A stretch of 64,000 nucleotides of DNA from Erysipelotrichaceae bacterium (GCA_021201315.1 JAJQFG010000038.1:1-64000); one strand, 5' to 3'; positions 24,461-36,990 are shown, numbered from the stretch's first letter. The notes: generated by a model from the sequence alone, not told the origin. Program-made: numbers and translations.

Positions 24461-24658
24461 ATGAAAGTATTTGATGAAAAAACTGGTCATTATTATCATA
24501 TTTATGCAGGAGAAGATGTTTCAGTTGCAAAAGTTGAATTAACTGAATTTGGAATAGATGAAGGTCAGTTATATGATGGTTTTCCTGGAGGTATTCCTGA
24601 TTGGTCCAAACATTATAAAGGTAATAAGAATAATAAAATTGAAAACAATAATATTTAA
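24461..24658 (+). CDS. Small peptide B2 with diverged C-terminal tail
   Basis: This 65-residue peptide begins MKVFDEKTGHYYHIYAGE and has the B-type middle (ELTEFGIDEGQLYD) and Gly-Gly. Its tail reads PDWSKHYKGNKNNKIEN: the Cys of the other three is replaced and VCY becomes KHY. It therefore cannot depend on a Cys-based modification. AGGGAGG (24448-24454) precedes the ATG, and the TGCAAATAATTGCA block lies at 24380-24393. Confidence 0.66.
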   Translation: MKVFDEKTGHYYHIYAGEDVSVAKVELTEFGIDEGQLYDGFPGGIPDWSKHYKGNKNNKIENNNI

Positions 24659-24804
24659 CTAAATGCATGTTAAGCCAGTAGAAACTGGATATCGTTTGAT
24701 TGAAGTCTAATCATATAATAATGAAACAGCAGTTCATTTATATTTCAAATTTGGTTTTAAAGAAATTCTTGTCGATAGAAAACAATTCTCTTTTGAAATG
24801 GTTC

Positions 24805-24908
24805 TTGACAATTAGAGAATATTTGATACAATGCAGTTGTTCCAAACGGAAAACGTGGTTAACTGGGTAAGGCACTATAATTATCTGTCCTTAGCCAGTT
24901 TTTGTTTT
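24805..24908 (+). ncRNA. Candidate small RNA with its own promoter and terminator
   Basis: TTGACA (24805-24810) and TACAAT (24827-24832), 16 bases apart, form a strong promoter. The RNA would start near 24839. About 25 bases later a two-part stem (24861-24866 with 24895-24900 and 24868-24872 with 24889-24893) is followed by TTTGTTTT. No reading frame of any length lies between, so the product is a transcript of about 70 bases ending in a terminator. Confidence 0.5.
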
Positions 24909-25015
24909 GTGGAATGAACTATGTTAATTTTTTGTTCAATATTTCACAAAATAGCTATATTTTTTGTTAAGTTCATGATAAGATAACAAACAGAATATAT
25001 CTTATGATAAGATTA

Positions 25016-25045
25016 TTGGAAATATTGGGAATACTTTGGTATAAT
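25016..25045 (+). promoter_or_regulatory. Probable promoter of the ATP synthase operon
   Basis: TTGGAA (25016-25021) and an extended -10 TGGTATAAT (TATAAT at 25040-25045) are separated by 18 bases. It lies about 30 bases before the atpI start, leaving a short leader. Confidence 0.6.
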
Positions 25046-25073
25046 GACTCATATTTCAATAAGGAGTAAGAAA

Positions 25074-25427
25074 ATGAATGAAAAAGATATTTATAAAAAT
25101 TCAATTTATTTATTAGCCTTTGGCTGTCTCTTATTTGGAATAATAGGATTATTTCTAAAGGATATTTCATTTATCTTAGGATTTATTCTAGGCTATGTCA
25201 TTAATTGTTTGGTCTTTTATCTCAACATTAAGATGACAGATACAATATTAGCTTTAGGAAGATGGGCACCACTTATTGTAGTGATTATCTTATTGCTAAA
25301 GTTAGGTTTATATGCTGGTGGATTTATATTAGCTATTAAAACAGTATACTTTCATCTTATAGGTGTTTTAGTGGGATATTTAGTCACAAAGTTAACAATT
25401 TATGTAGAAGGGTTTAAAAGGAGGTGA
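25074..25427 (+). CDS. atpI: ATP synthase subunit I (AtpI-like)
   Basis: This 117-residue protein has four membrane helices and opens the ATP synthase operon, the usual place of AtpI. AtpI-type proteins assist c-ring assembly or Mg2+ supply and are poorly conserved, so the call rests on size, topology and position. The start at 25074 follows AAGGAG at 25061-25066. Six bases separate it from atpB, whose AGGAGGTG ribosome site lies at the atpI stop. Confidence 0.75.
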   Translation: MNEKDIYKNSIYLLAFGCLLFGIIGLFLKDISFILGFILGYVINCLVFYLNIKMTDTILALGRWAPLIVVIILLLKLGLYAGGFILAIKTVYFHLIGVLVGYLVTKLTIYVEGFKRR

Positions 25428-25432
25428 AGTGA

Positions 25433-26119
25433 ATGATCAATGCACCGTTGATTCAAACTGTACATATTACACTTCAGGTTGAATTGGTCTTTTCTTTGAT
25501 TATTATGGTTGCTTTAGGAATTCTATTTATCTATGCAGGTAATCAAGTTAAAAAAGCAGATCCAATTGCTAAACCTAAAGGTATTGTATTGCTTGTAGAA
25601 ACAGGGGTCGAAGTAGGGTATAATTATATGAAGTCTATTATGCCTGAACAGTTTGAGAAGAATTACTATCCATATTTTTGTATGATGTTTGTTTATCTGA
25701 TATGTGCTAATTTAAGTGGTTTGATAGGTTTTGATGCACCTACATCTAACTATTCTATTACATTAGCCATTACATTGATAACATTTGCTTTAATACAATG
25801 GAATTCAATCAAAACTAAAGGTGGATTTTCTTACATAAAGGATATGCTTATACCACCTACAAATATACTAAGTACAATTTCTCCATTGATTTCATTATCA
25901 ATGCGTTTATTTGGTAATATTTTAAGTGGTACTATTTTGATGTCACTCGTATATTCGTTTACAGGTTGGCTTTCAAGCTTTTTGTTCCCTGTAAATGTAT
26001 TCGGACCTATTATTGCCCCTGCATTGCATTGTTACTTTGATATTTTTGCAGGGTTCATTCAAACGTTGGTTTTTGTCACTTTATCTAGTATATTAATTGC
26101 AGTTGAAGCAGATAACTAG
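25433..26119 (+). CDS. atpB: F0F1 ATP synthase subunit a
   Basis: This 228-residue membrane stator subunit carries the ion channel halves facing the c-ring. The essential Arg lies in SLSMRLFGNILSG (about 158-170), in the helix that contacts the c-ring. The ending FVTLSSILIAVEAD is the usual last helix. The length is typical for Gram-positive a subunits. It is followed after 44 bases by the c subunit gene. Confidence 0.95.
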   Translation: MINAPLIQTVHITLQVELVFSLIIMVALGILFIYAGNQVKKADPIAKPKGIVLLVETGVEVGYNYMKSIMPEQFEKNYYPYFCMMFVYLICANLSGLIGFDAPTSNYSITLAITLITFALIQWNSIKTKGGFSYIKDMLIPPTNILSTISPLISLSMRLFGNILSGTILMSLVYSFTGWLSSFLFPVNVFGPIIAPALHCYFDIFAGFIQTLVFVTLSSILIAVEADN

Positions 26120-26163
26120 TTAAAGATATTTTAGAAAAATTAAATAATTAGGAGGATAAAAAA

Positions 26164-26391
26164 ATGACAGATGTAGGATTAATTGCAATTGCAGCTGGTA
26201 TTGCAGTATGTGCAGGTTTAGGTACAGGTATTGGTGAAGGTATTGCAGCTAGTAAGGCTGTTGAAGCAGTAGGAAGAAATCCTGAAGCTGAAGGTAAAAT
26301 TCGTACTATGATGATTTTAGGTGTTGCCTTATCTGAAACAGTAGCTATCTATGGTTTATTAGTGTCACTTATTTTATTATTCGTATATTAA
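26164..26391 (+). CDS. atpE: F0F1 ATP synthase subunit c, two-carboxylate type
   Basis: This 75-residue hairpin protein forms the rotor ring. Helix 1 reads GLGTGIGEGIAASKA with Glu25, the polar loop is GRNPEAEGK, and helix 2 has the ion-binding Glu58 in LSETVAIY. Na+-type rings usually have Gln in helix 1 and ES..IY in helix 2. Here Gln is Glu and Ser is Thr, while the Tyr is kept. A second Glu at this place is known from the Na+-dependent two-carboxylate ring of Fusobacterium. The ring may therefore bind Na+, but this is inferred from a few residues. Confidence 0.95.
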   Translation: MTDVGLIAIAAGIAVCAGLGTGIGEGIAASKAVEAVGRNPEAEGKIRTMMILGVALSETVAIYGLLVSLILLFVY

Positions 26392-26415
26392 TAAATAAAA
26401 ATAGGAGGAATAAGT

Positions 26416-26919
26416 ATGGATATAGATATTGCGTCTAAACTATTCCCTAATATGACAACATTAATTATCCAATTGATATCAACTGGTATTTTACTTATTA
26501 TTTTCAGAAGATTTTTGTGGACTCCTGTTCAAGAATATTTTGCTAAAAGAGCTGATTATATTGAAAATCAAATCAATGAAGCTAAAAATATGAATGAACA
26601 AGCTAAAGTCTTTGTAGAAGAAAGTGAAATTCAAGCTAAGGAATCAGCTAAAGAATATCGTGATATTATTGATAGAGCTAAAGATGATGCGAATAAAGCT
26701 AAAAATCAAATTCTTGAAGAAGCAAGAATTGAAGCTCAAAATAAGATTGCTTTAGCAGATAAAGAAATCGAAGCACAAAAACTTTTAGCAAGGGATGAAA
26801 TGCGTCAAGAGATTGTTGATATAGCTATTGAAGTAGCTACTAAAGTTATGCAAAAAGAAATGAATACAACAGAAAATCAACAATTTGTTGAAGAATTTGT
26901 GGATAAGGTTGTGAACTAA
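26416..26919 (+). CDS. atpF: F0F1 ATP synthase subunit b
   Basis: This 167-residue stator subunit has one N-terminal membrane helix (about 14-33, LIIQLISTGILLIIFRRFLW) and a long charged coiled coil rich in Ala, Glu and Lys (about 40-150) that reaches F1. Its stop codon overlaps the first base of the atpH start, so the two are translationally coupled and probably made in balanced amounts. It is a single-copy b subunit with no b' gene. Confidence 0.95.
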   Translation: MDIDIASKLFPNMTTLIIQLISTGILLIIFRRFLWTPVQEYFAKRADYIENQINEAKNMNEQAKVFVEESEIQAKESAKEYRDIIDRAKDDANKAKNQILEEARIEAQNKIALADKEIEAQKLLARDEMRQEIVDIAIEVATKVMQKEMNTTENQQFVEEFVDKVVN

Positions 26920-27449
26920 TGGATACAGTTTATACACGTTATGCATTATCATTGTTTGAACTTGCTAAAGAAGAAAATAAAGTTAAAGAATATCAAAAGG
27001 ATATGATCAAGGTTCAATCTGTTTTTGCAGATGAAGCGATTGTTAAATTCTTTGGACATGTGGCTTTACCAATGGATACTAAAAAAGAAGTGATCGATCA
27101 AAGCTTTTTAGGACAGGTAAGTGATTATGTTTATAATTTCTTATTATTATTAATTAAGAAAAGAAGAATTAATGCTATTATGGGAATTTGCGATGAATTT
27201 CAATCTTTATGTAATGATTATTTTGGTATTAAAGTGGGTAAAGTTTATAGTGCTTATGAATTATCAGATGAAGAAGTTCAAAAGATTGAAACAGCAATCG
27301 GTCAAAAGTTGAATGCGAAAGTTGAATTGAATGTGATTATAGATGAATCTTTAATCGGTGGAGTTAGAGTAGAAATAGATAATCATATTTATGATGATTC
27401 ACTTTCATATAAATTAGGATCATTAAAGAAAGAGTTATTAAGAAGGTAG
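26919..27449 (+). CDS. atpH: F0F1 ATP synthase subunit delta
   Basis: This 176-residue stator protein (OSCP family) links b to the top of the alpha3beta3 head. The N-terminal domain begins [17 protein letters not shown]. The C-terminal region has the family motif [20 protein letters not shown], followed by [12 protein letters not shown]. The gene order b-delta-alpha is standard. Nine bases separate it from atpA. Confidence 0.94.
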   Translation: MDTVYTRYALSLFELAKEENKVKEYQKDMIKVQSVFADEAIVKFFGHVALPMDTKKEVIDQSFLGQVSDYVYNFLLLLIKKRRINAIMGICDEFQSLCNDYFGIKVGKVYSAYELSDEEVQKIETAIGQKLNAKVELNVIIDESLIGGVRVEIDNHIYDDSLSYKLGSLKKELLRR

Positions 27450-27457
27450 GTGATAGT

Positions 27458-31630
<4,173 letters not shown>

Positions 31631-31636
<6 letters not shown>

Positions 31637-31656
31637 AGAATCATCTCTAGGCTTTT
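31631..31656 (+). terminator. Terminator of the ATP synthase operon
   Basis: A perfect 9-bp stem, GCCTAGAGA with TCTCTAGGC (31631-31639 and 31644-31652), has a 4-base loop and TTTT. The atpC stop is inside the left arm. Confidence 0.9.
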
Positions 31657-31699
31657 CTATTTTAAAAAAACATGTTATGATATTTTCTAGGTGATATAT

Positions 31700-32536
31700 A
31701 TGAAGAGAAAACATAGAAAAATTAGATTTGGGAGAATTATTTTTACACTAATCGTTGTAGTAGCTATTGTCATAGGTGCTATTAAAGGTGGCGGCTTGCT
31801 ACTTCATTTGATATTAAATAGAAACGAAGTCATTGAAATAACCAATGACACATCTCAAGAAACAACACAGGAAACAAGCGAAGAAACTATTGCTACAGTT
31901 ATTATTGACCCAGGTCATGGTGGAGATGACACAGGTTATACCATTGAAAGCTTAGATTTATATGAATCACAAATCAATTTAAAAGCGGCACAAGCAGTAT
32001 CATCCTATCTTAAAGAAAATAATGTAGAAGTCATTATGACAAGAGATAGTGATACAAATATAGAAACAGACGAAGACTCTGATCTAGCTGTACGTTATCA
32101 AATGAGTGAAACCTACAATGCTGACTATTTTATTTCCATTCATGTCAATGATTATGACTCTGAAGACTCTATTTCAGGTTACGAAATCTATGCTTCAGGA
32201 GAAGAAAGTGAAAACTTAGCACAAGCTATTTTAAATCAAATGGACACATTAAATTACACAGATAATTTAGGTATTGTTGATGGTAGTGGTATTATTGTCA
32301 TTGCCAATAATACAGTACCATCAATCCTTATAGAATTAGGTTATATTCAAACAGACTATGATTACTTAGGTGATGATGAAAAACTAACAGCTTTAGGACA
32401 AACTATTGGCAAAGGTATTGTTAATCAAATTAATAGTAGTAATAAATCATCAGAAGAATTAAGTGAAGATTCTGTTGATGAAATAACAGAAGATACAACT
32501 GAAACTTCTGAAGAAGAAGCAACAGAAAATGAATAA
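31700..32536 (+). CDS. N-acetylmuramoyl-L-alanine amidase (Amidase_3)
   Basis: This 278-residue membrane-anchored cell-wall hydrolase has a basic N-terminus followed by a membrane helix (about 12-33) and a short Thr/Glu-rich linker. The zinc amidase domain (about 68-250) shows VIIDPGHGGDD, a Glu in LYESQINLKAA, FISIHVND and ILIELGYIQTD, which together give the His-Glu-His-Glu catalytic set. The tail of about 28 residues is Ser/Glu-rich. It cleaves the amide between MurNAc and the stem peptide, likely during cell separation. The ATG at 31700 follows AGGTGAT; a GTG nine bases upstream is also in frame. Confidence 0.92.
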   Translation: MKRKHRKIRFGRIIFTLIVVVAIVIGAIKGGGLLLHLILNRNEVIEITNDTSQETTQETSEETIATVIIDPGHGGDDTGYTIESLDLYESQINLKAAQAVSSYLKENNVEVIMTRDSDTNIETDEDSDLAVRYQMSETYNADYFISIHVNDYDSEDSISGYEIYASGEESENLAQAILNQMDTLNYTDNLGIVDGSGIIVIANNTVPSILIELGYIQTDYDYLGDDEKLTALGQTIGKGIVNQINSSNKSSEELSEDSVDEITEDTTETSEEEATENE

Positions 32537-32566
32537 AAAATATTGATTTAATCAATATTTTTTATT
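32535..32566 (+). terminator. Terminator after the amidase gene
   Basis: AAATATTGATT pairs with AATCAATATTT around a short loop just after the stop, followed by a run of T. Confidence 0.75.
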
Positions 32567-32637
32567 TTTAACAAGGCTATTGCATCTTTTGCGTATATCT
32601 GTTACAATTATCCATCTTTTAAAGGAGGAAAATAAAA

Positions 32638-33381
32638 ATGATACTTGAAGGAAAAGTTGGAATTGTTACAGGAGGACGCAGTGGTATTGGTGAAGCTATT
32701 GTTAAGGCATTTGTAGAGGAAGGTGCTCAAGTTGTTGTAGCTGATTGGAATGATCAAGGTAATGATATTGTTGAAAATATGGGATTTGGAGATAATGTTC
32801 GTTTTATTAAAACCGATGTTTCAAGTGAAGATGATATTGTGAAAATGGTTGATTTTGCTGTTGAATCATTTGGGCATATTGATATTGCAGTAGCATGTGC
32901 TGGTGTTGCTGGTGATAAGACAATCGTTGATCAACAACTTGATAAATGGCATAAGATTTTAAGTGTTGATTTAGATGGCGTATTCTTAACAGATAAACAT
33001 GTTATTAATCATATGTTAGAAAATAATATTAAAGGTTCAATTATCAATTTATCATCAATAGGTGGATTAGTTGGCTTTCCTCATGATGTAACATATTCTG
33101 CTGCAAAAGGTGCTGTTGTAAATCTAACACGTAGTGCAGCTAATAAAGTGGCAGATAAAGCTATTAGAGTCAATGCCATTGCTCCAGGATACATTCATAC
33201 ACCAATGATGGATGCCATTCCTAATCAAGAAGACTTAGCAATAGCTGCTAAATTACATCCAATGCAAAGAATGGGTTATCCTGAAGAAATTGCTAATGCT
33301 TGCGTCTTTTTAGCAAGTGATAAAGCATCATTTATAACTGGTGTTACTTTACCGGTTGATGGTGGTTATACAGCTCAATAA
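32638..33381 (+). CDS. Short-chain dehydrogenase/reductase
   Basis: This 247-residue classical SDR has the cofactor loop TGGRSGIGEAI (about 11-21), acidic residue Asp after strand 2 (VVADWN, favouring NAD), CAGVAG, catalytic Ser in INLSSIGG, and YSAAKGA. The C-terminal VDGGYTAQ is typical of FabG or glucose-dehydrogenase-like members. The substrate cannot be assigned. It has its own ribosome site (AAAGGAGG) and terminator, so it is a single-gene transcript. Confidence 0.9.
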   Translation: MILEGKVGIVTGGRSGIGEAIVKAFVEEGAQVVVADWNDQGNDIVENMGFGDNVRFIKTDVSSEDDIVKMVDFAVESFGHIDIAVACAGVAGDKTIVDQQLDKWHKILSVDLDGVFLTDKHVINHMLENNIKGSIINLSSIGGLVGFPHDVTYSAAKGAVVNLTRSAANKVADKAIRVNAIAPGYIHTPMMDAIPNQEDLAIAAKLHPMQRMGYPEEIANACVFLASDKASFITGVTLPVDGGYTAQ

Positions 33382-33384
33382 GCA

Positions 33385-33411
33385 AAAAAGACAATTTAAT
33401 TGTCTTTTTAT
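33385..33411 (+). terminator. Terminator after the SDR gene
   Basis: AAAAAGACAA pairs with TTGTCTTTTT (33385-33394, 33400-33409) with a 5-base loop. The A and T runs at each end make it usable on both strands. Confidence 0.75.
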
Positions 33412-33610
33412 ATACAACTCTTCGTTATTTAACTCGTTTCCTTCTTCAGACATGAAATTACTAAAGCATTTAGAATAATCTTTAAAAATCTTGTTATTTA
33501 TAAATATATATCAAAAAGGAAAATATCATTTGAACTATTTTCAACAATATCAATCATTTTTCACATCTTTTTCATAAAAAAGGAGTATAATAACAACGAG
33601 GTGGGAAATC

Positions 33611-33685
33611 ATGATTAATAAAATAATATATGTTTTATTAATTTGTAGTATGATGCTTGGCGTTTTTTTGATGCATGTTTTTTAA
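33611..33685 (+). CDS. Possible 24-residue membrane peptide
   Basis: ATG at 33611 follows GAGGTGGG at 33599-33606 and a TATAAT at 33585-33591. The peptide is one hydrophobic helix (IIYVLLICSMMLGVFLMHVF). The stop at 33683 runs into the AAGGGAG ribosome site of the deacetylase gene, so it could be a small membrane protein or a leader peptide coupled to that gene. Support is only the ribosome site and position. Confidence 0.4.
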   Translation: MINKIIYVLLICSMMLGVFLMHVF

Positions 33686-33695
33686 GGGAGAATAT

Positions 33696-35081
33696 ATGAA
33701 TAAGTTTAATAGAAAAAAATTACTAAAAGTATTGATAGTAGTAGTTATATTATTGATATGTAGTGTAGGTGGGGTTGCATTATATACAAAATTGACTACT
33801 TCTATAACATTTGTGGCTTCACCGACCGTTGAAATCAATGGTGAATTAGATCCATATAGTTATATAGATGAGTTAAAGAACTGTGAAAAAGAAGATATCA
33901 CTATTGATTCATCCAATGTGAATATAGAAGAGTTAGGAACCTATCCTATTATCTATACGATTAAAGATAAAGAATATACTCTAAATATAGATGTTGTTGA
34001 TACAACAGCCCCTACATTATCACTTAAAGATGTGAATATTGATTATGGTGATGAAGTAACTGTAGATGATTTTATTGATATTGTAGCTGATGAAACAGAA
34101 GTTAAAAAATATTTCAAAGAAGACTATGACTTTACTATAGAAGGTGATCAGGAAATAATTGTGGTTGCTGAAGATACTTCAGGCAATATTACTGAAGCAA
34201 CAGCTAATCTTAATGTCTTTAAAGACACAGAAGCACCAACCATTACTGGTCTAGAAGATATCACAGTTTATGTCAATGAAACCGTTGATTACATGTCAGG
34301 CATATCAGCAATTGATAACCATGATATTAATCCAACTGTTAGTGTTGATAGTGATGGAGTAGATACATCAAAAACAGGTACCTATGAAGTAACTTATAAA
34401 GTCACAGATAAAGCAGACAATACCAATACTTATACACAAACAGTCACCGTCAAAGAAAAACCAAAAGAAACGAAAAAAGCTGATGGCAGTAAGGTTGTTT
34501 ATTTAACATTTGATGATGGACCATCATCAAATACTAAAAAAGTGCTAGAAATATTAGATAAATATGATGCAAAAGCTACTTTCTTTGTAACAGGTAATGG
34601 CCAAAAATACAACAGCTATATTAAAGATGCCTATGATGCTGGTCATACTATAGGCTTACATACATATACTCATGATTATTCAATATATACTTCTCAGGAA
34701 ACTTACTTTGAAGATTTAACTAAAGTAGGCAATATGGTTAAAGATATTATAGGTTTTGTACCAAAATATATTCGTTTCCCTGGCGGATCATCTAATACGG
34801 TTTCCAAAAAATATAAAGAAGGTATCATGAGTGAATTAGTAGATGCCGTTCATGATGAAGGCTATGAATATTATGACTGGAATGTAAGTAGTGGAGATGC
34901 ATCAGGTAATAATGTAGCTGTAAGTAAAATCGTCAAAAATTCTACAAGTAGTAGTGCTAATACAATTGTCTTATTAATGCATGATACAGATGCAAAAGAT
35001 ACAACTATTAAAGCATTGCCTAAGATTATAGAATATTATCATCAAGTATTGTTATTTTGGTTGAAATATTATATAATTTAA
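33696..35081 (+). CDS. Membrane-anchored polysaccharide deacetylase with Ig-like repeats
   Basis: This 461-residue protein has an N-terminal membrane helix (about 6-27). Two or three bacterial Ig-like (DUF5011-type) repeats follow (about 40-260; markers DTTAPTLSL, KDTEAPTITG and TGTYEVTYKVTD). The C-terminal NodB domain (about 270-455) shows VVYLTFDDGPS, TFFVTG, HTIGLHTYTHDYS and RFPGGSS, with the metal-binding Asp-His-His set. It probably removes acetyl groups from peptidoglycan or another wall glycan. The last dozen residues (QVLLFWLKYYII) do not look like a normal NodB ending. Another frame there reads YCYFG before a stop, so a late frameshift is possible. The start follows AAGGGAG. Confidence 0.88.
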   Translation: MNKFNRKKLLKVLIVVVILLICSVGGVALYTKLTTSITFVASPTVEINGELDPYSYIDELKNCEKEDITIDSSNVNIEELGTYPIIYTIKDKEYTLNIDVVDTTAPTLSLKDVNIDYGDEVTVDDFIDIVADETEVKKYFKEDYDFTIEGDQEIIVVAEDTSGNITEATANLNVFKDTEAPTITGLEDITVYVNETVDYMSGISAIDNHDINPTVSVDSDGVDTSKTGTYEVTYKVTDKADNTNTYTQTVTVKEKPKETKKADGSKVVYLTFDDGPSSNTKKVLEILDKYDAKATFFVTGNGQKYNSYIKDAYDAGHTIGLHTYTHDYSIYTSQETYFEDLTKVGNMVKDIIGFVPKYIRFPGGSSNTVSKKYKEGIMSELVDAVHDEGYEYYDWNVSSGDASGNNVAVSKIVKNSTSSSANTIVLLMHDTDAKDTTIKALPKIIEYYHQVLLFWLKYYII

Positions 35082-35123
35082 ATTACATTCATACCTTTAT
35101 AAAAAAGTAATGAATGAGGAAAA

Positions 35124-36164
35124 ATGAAAGAAGAGGACAATATGACTGAAACAAGTTTTGAACAAGTATCATTAGATGAAACTAATATTGGAGATATTAT
35201 TAATGGTACTATCATTAATGTAAAAGAAGATGAAGTTATTTTAAATATAGGTAGTTTAGAAGCTGAAGGTATTATTAGAAAACATGAAATGGTGTCTCAA
35301 TATGATTATCGTATTGGTGATACTTTACAAGTTAAAGTAATATCTAAACATATTGAAGAAGGTAAGATTTATGTGGCTCATCGTAAATTATTGGTTGAAG
35401 CAGGGCTTAAGACATTAGAAGAAGCTTATGAAAATCAAACTGTTTTAACTTCTAAGGTTGATGAGATTACTAAAGGTGGATTAATTACTTATTATGAAAG
35501 AAATCGTGTATTTATTCCTGCTAGTTTAATTTCAGATAAATTCATTAAGGATTTCTCATCTTATCAGGGTAAAGAAGTTTCTTATGTGATTAGTGAATTT
35601 AATGTATCAGGACATCGTATTATTGGTGATTGTAAACAAGTTATTATCGCTGAACAAGAAGCTAAGAAGCAAGCCGCTTTAGAAAAACTTTCAATGGGTG
35701 ATCGTGTTGAAGGTAGAGTAAAGAAGATTACAAGTTTTGGAGCTTTCGTTGATTTAGGCGGTATTGATGGATTACTTCATATTTCTGAAATGTCTTGGGG
35801 TCAATTAGATGATATTAAGAGTATTATGAAAGTTGGCGATCAGATTAAAGTATTGATTAAGAATATTCAAGGAGATAAGATTTCATTATCTTTGAAATTC
35901 TCTGAAGATGATCCATGGAATACAGCTCAAGAAAAATATGCAATTGGAACAAATGTAGATGGTAAAGTAGCTAGAATGACTGGTTATGGTGCATTTATTG
36001 AATTAGAACCTGGTATTGATGGTTTGCTTCATGTATCTCAAATTTCTAATGAATATGTAGAATCTCCAGCTGATGTATTATCTGTTGGTCAAGAAATTAC
36101 TGCTAAGGTTATTGATTTTGATGAAATCAAACATAAAATAAGCTTAAGCATGAAAGCAGTTTAG
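35124..36164 (+). CDS. S1-domain RNA-binding protein (RpsA-like)
   Basis: This 346-residue protein has four S1 OB-fold repeats at about 20-85, 100-165, 187-256 and 273-342. The last two are the most typical (GRVKKITSFGAFVDLGGIDG, VARMTGYGAFIELEPG). Firmicutes often carry such a four-repeat RpsA-like protein, which binds mRNA and may help translation; it is not the full six-repeat proteobacterial S1. Two starts are possible, ATG at 35124 (behind GAGG) and ATG at 35142 (behind AAGAGGA). The later one removes six residues. A strong terminator follows. Confidence 0.85.
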   Translation: MKEEDNMTETSFEQVSLDETNIGDIINGTIINVKEDEVILNIGSLEAEGIIRKHEMVSQYDYRIGDTLQVKVISKHIEEGKIYVAHRKLLVEAGLKTLEEAYENQTVLTSKVDEITKGGLITYYERNRVFIPASLISDKFIKDFSSYQGKEVSYVISEFNVSGHRIIGDCKQVIIAEQEAKKQAALEKLSMGDRVEGRVKKITSFGAFVDLGGIDGLLHISEMSWGQLDDIKSIMKVGDQIKVLIKNIQGDKISLSLKFSEDDPWNTAQEKYAIGTNVDGKVARMTGYGAFIELEPGIDGLLHVSQISNEYVESPADVLSVGQEITAKVIDFDEIKHKISLSMKAV

Positions 36165-36165
36165 A

Positions 36166-36193
36166 GTTATCCGCATATTGCGGATAACTTTTT
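36166..36193 (+). terminator. Terminator after the S1-domain gene
   Basis: GTTATCCGC (36166-36174) pairs perfectly with GCGGATAAC (36180-36188), followed by TTTTT. Confidence 0.9.
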
Positions 36194-36220
36194 GTAATAA
36201 GATGTTAAGGAGGGACAATC

Positions 36221-36982
36221 ATGGCCTATGTTTATAATGAATATGATGAAAATCAAGTCAAAAAAACATTAAAGAAAAGAAAAAAGAAAAAACTCAAAAA
36301 AAGAATTAAAGTCATTATTGTCCTATTTGTTATTATATGTATTGCAGGATACTTTTTTAGTGACTTATCAAGAGTAAGAACAATTAAGATAACAGGTAAT
36401 GATTATACAACTGAAGAAGAAGTTAAAGAAGCAATTGATGTTAATGAAACTTATATATATTTTTTAGTGGATAAATCAGAAGTTGAAGAACAAGTAGAAA
36501 CACTACCTGCAGTTAAAAGCGCAAAGGTTTCAATTGGTTTATTTGGCGGTATGACGATTAAAATTACTGAAGCTGAAGCTATTGCTTATGCTTCAATAGA
36601 TGGTCAATATTATATGATCAACGATGCAGGTAAAATTGTAGAAATCAGTAATGAAGAAGCCAATGATTTTAAACTATTAACTTATGTACAAGACTTCACT
36701 TCTGAAGAAATGTTATCTGAATTTGCGAAACAATATAAAGACGTACCAAGTTTAATGCAAAATGAAATTAGTGACATTGTTTTATCACCTCAGTCAGCAG
36801 ATGAAACAAGACTACAATGTATCACTAAAGAAGGTAGATATATTTATATTAGAATAGAAGACCTTGCGAGTCGTTTAAGTGATGATCAATTTAACTATGA
36901 ATTATATAAATCTACATATAGTGATAAATGTACTTTTAGTATTGAAGGCAACTATATTTATATGTCTGAAGATTGTGAGTAG
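36221..36982 (+). CDS. Cell division protein DivIB/FtsQ
   Basis: This 253-residue bitopic protein has a very basic cytoplasmic tail (about 15-27, KKRKKKKLKKR) and one membrane helix (about 29-46). A POTRA domain follows (about 50-118, RVRTIKITGNDYTTEEEV to MTIKITEAEAIAY) and then a beta domain. It belongs to the divisome complex with FtsL and DivIC. It is not in a mur/fts cluster here but next to pfkA, eight bases upstream, so the two are co-transcribed. Confidence 0.85.
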   Translation: MAYVYNEYDENQVKKTLKKRKKKKLKKRIKVIIVLFVIICIAGYFFSDLSRVRTIKITGNDYTTEEEVKEAIDVNETYIYFLVDKSEVEEQVETLPAVKSAKVSIGLFGGMTIKITEAEAIAYASIDGQYYMINDAGKIVEISNEEANDFKLLTYVQDFTSEEMLSEFAKQYKDVPSLMQNEISDIVLSPQSADETRLQCITKEGRYIYIRIEDLASRLSDDQFNYELYKSTYSDKCTFSIEGNYIYMSEDCE

Positions 36983-36990
36983 GTGACATA

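Larger units (their letters stand above)
23230..24658 (+). repeat. Direct repeat copy 2 of the protease/peptide cassette
   Basis: It matches 18296-19720 from one base after the kinase region to the end of peptide B2. The first 32 bases duplicate the tail of the secreted-protein gene at 17851, which has no function here. This shows the direction of the duplication. Confidence 0.92.
24659..25073 (+). other. Intergenic region between the peptide island and the ATP synthase operon
   Basis: These 415 bases hold no protein gene I can support. They contain a degraded copy of the cassette terminator (about 24671-24686), the promoter and terminator of a candidate small RNA (24805-24908), and the atp promoter (25016-25045). 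Confidence 0.6.

Noticed and set aside
19762-24658. Lanthipeptide cluster
   Set aside because: No LanB, LanC, LanM, C39 transporter or other modification enzyme is present, and one peptide lacks the Cys.
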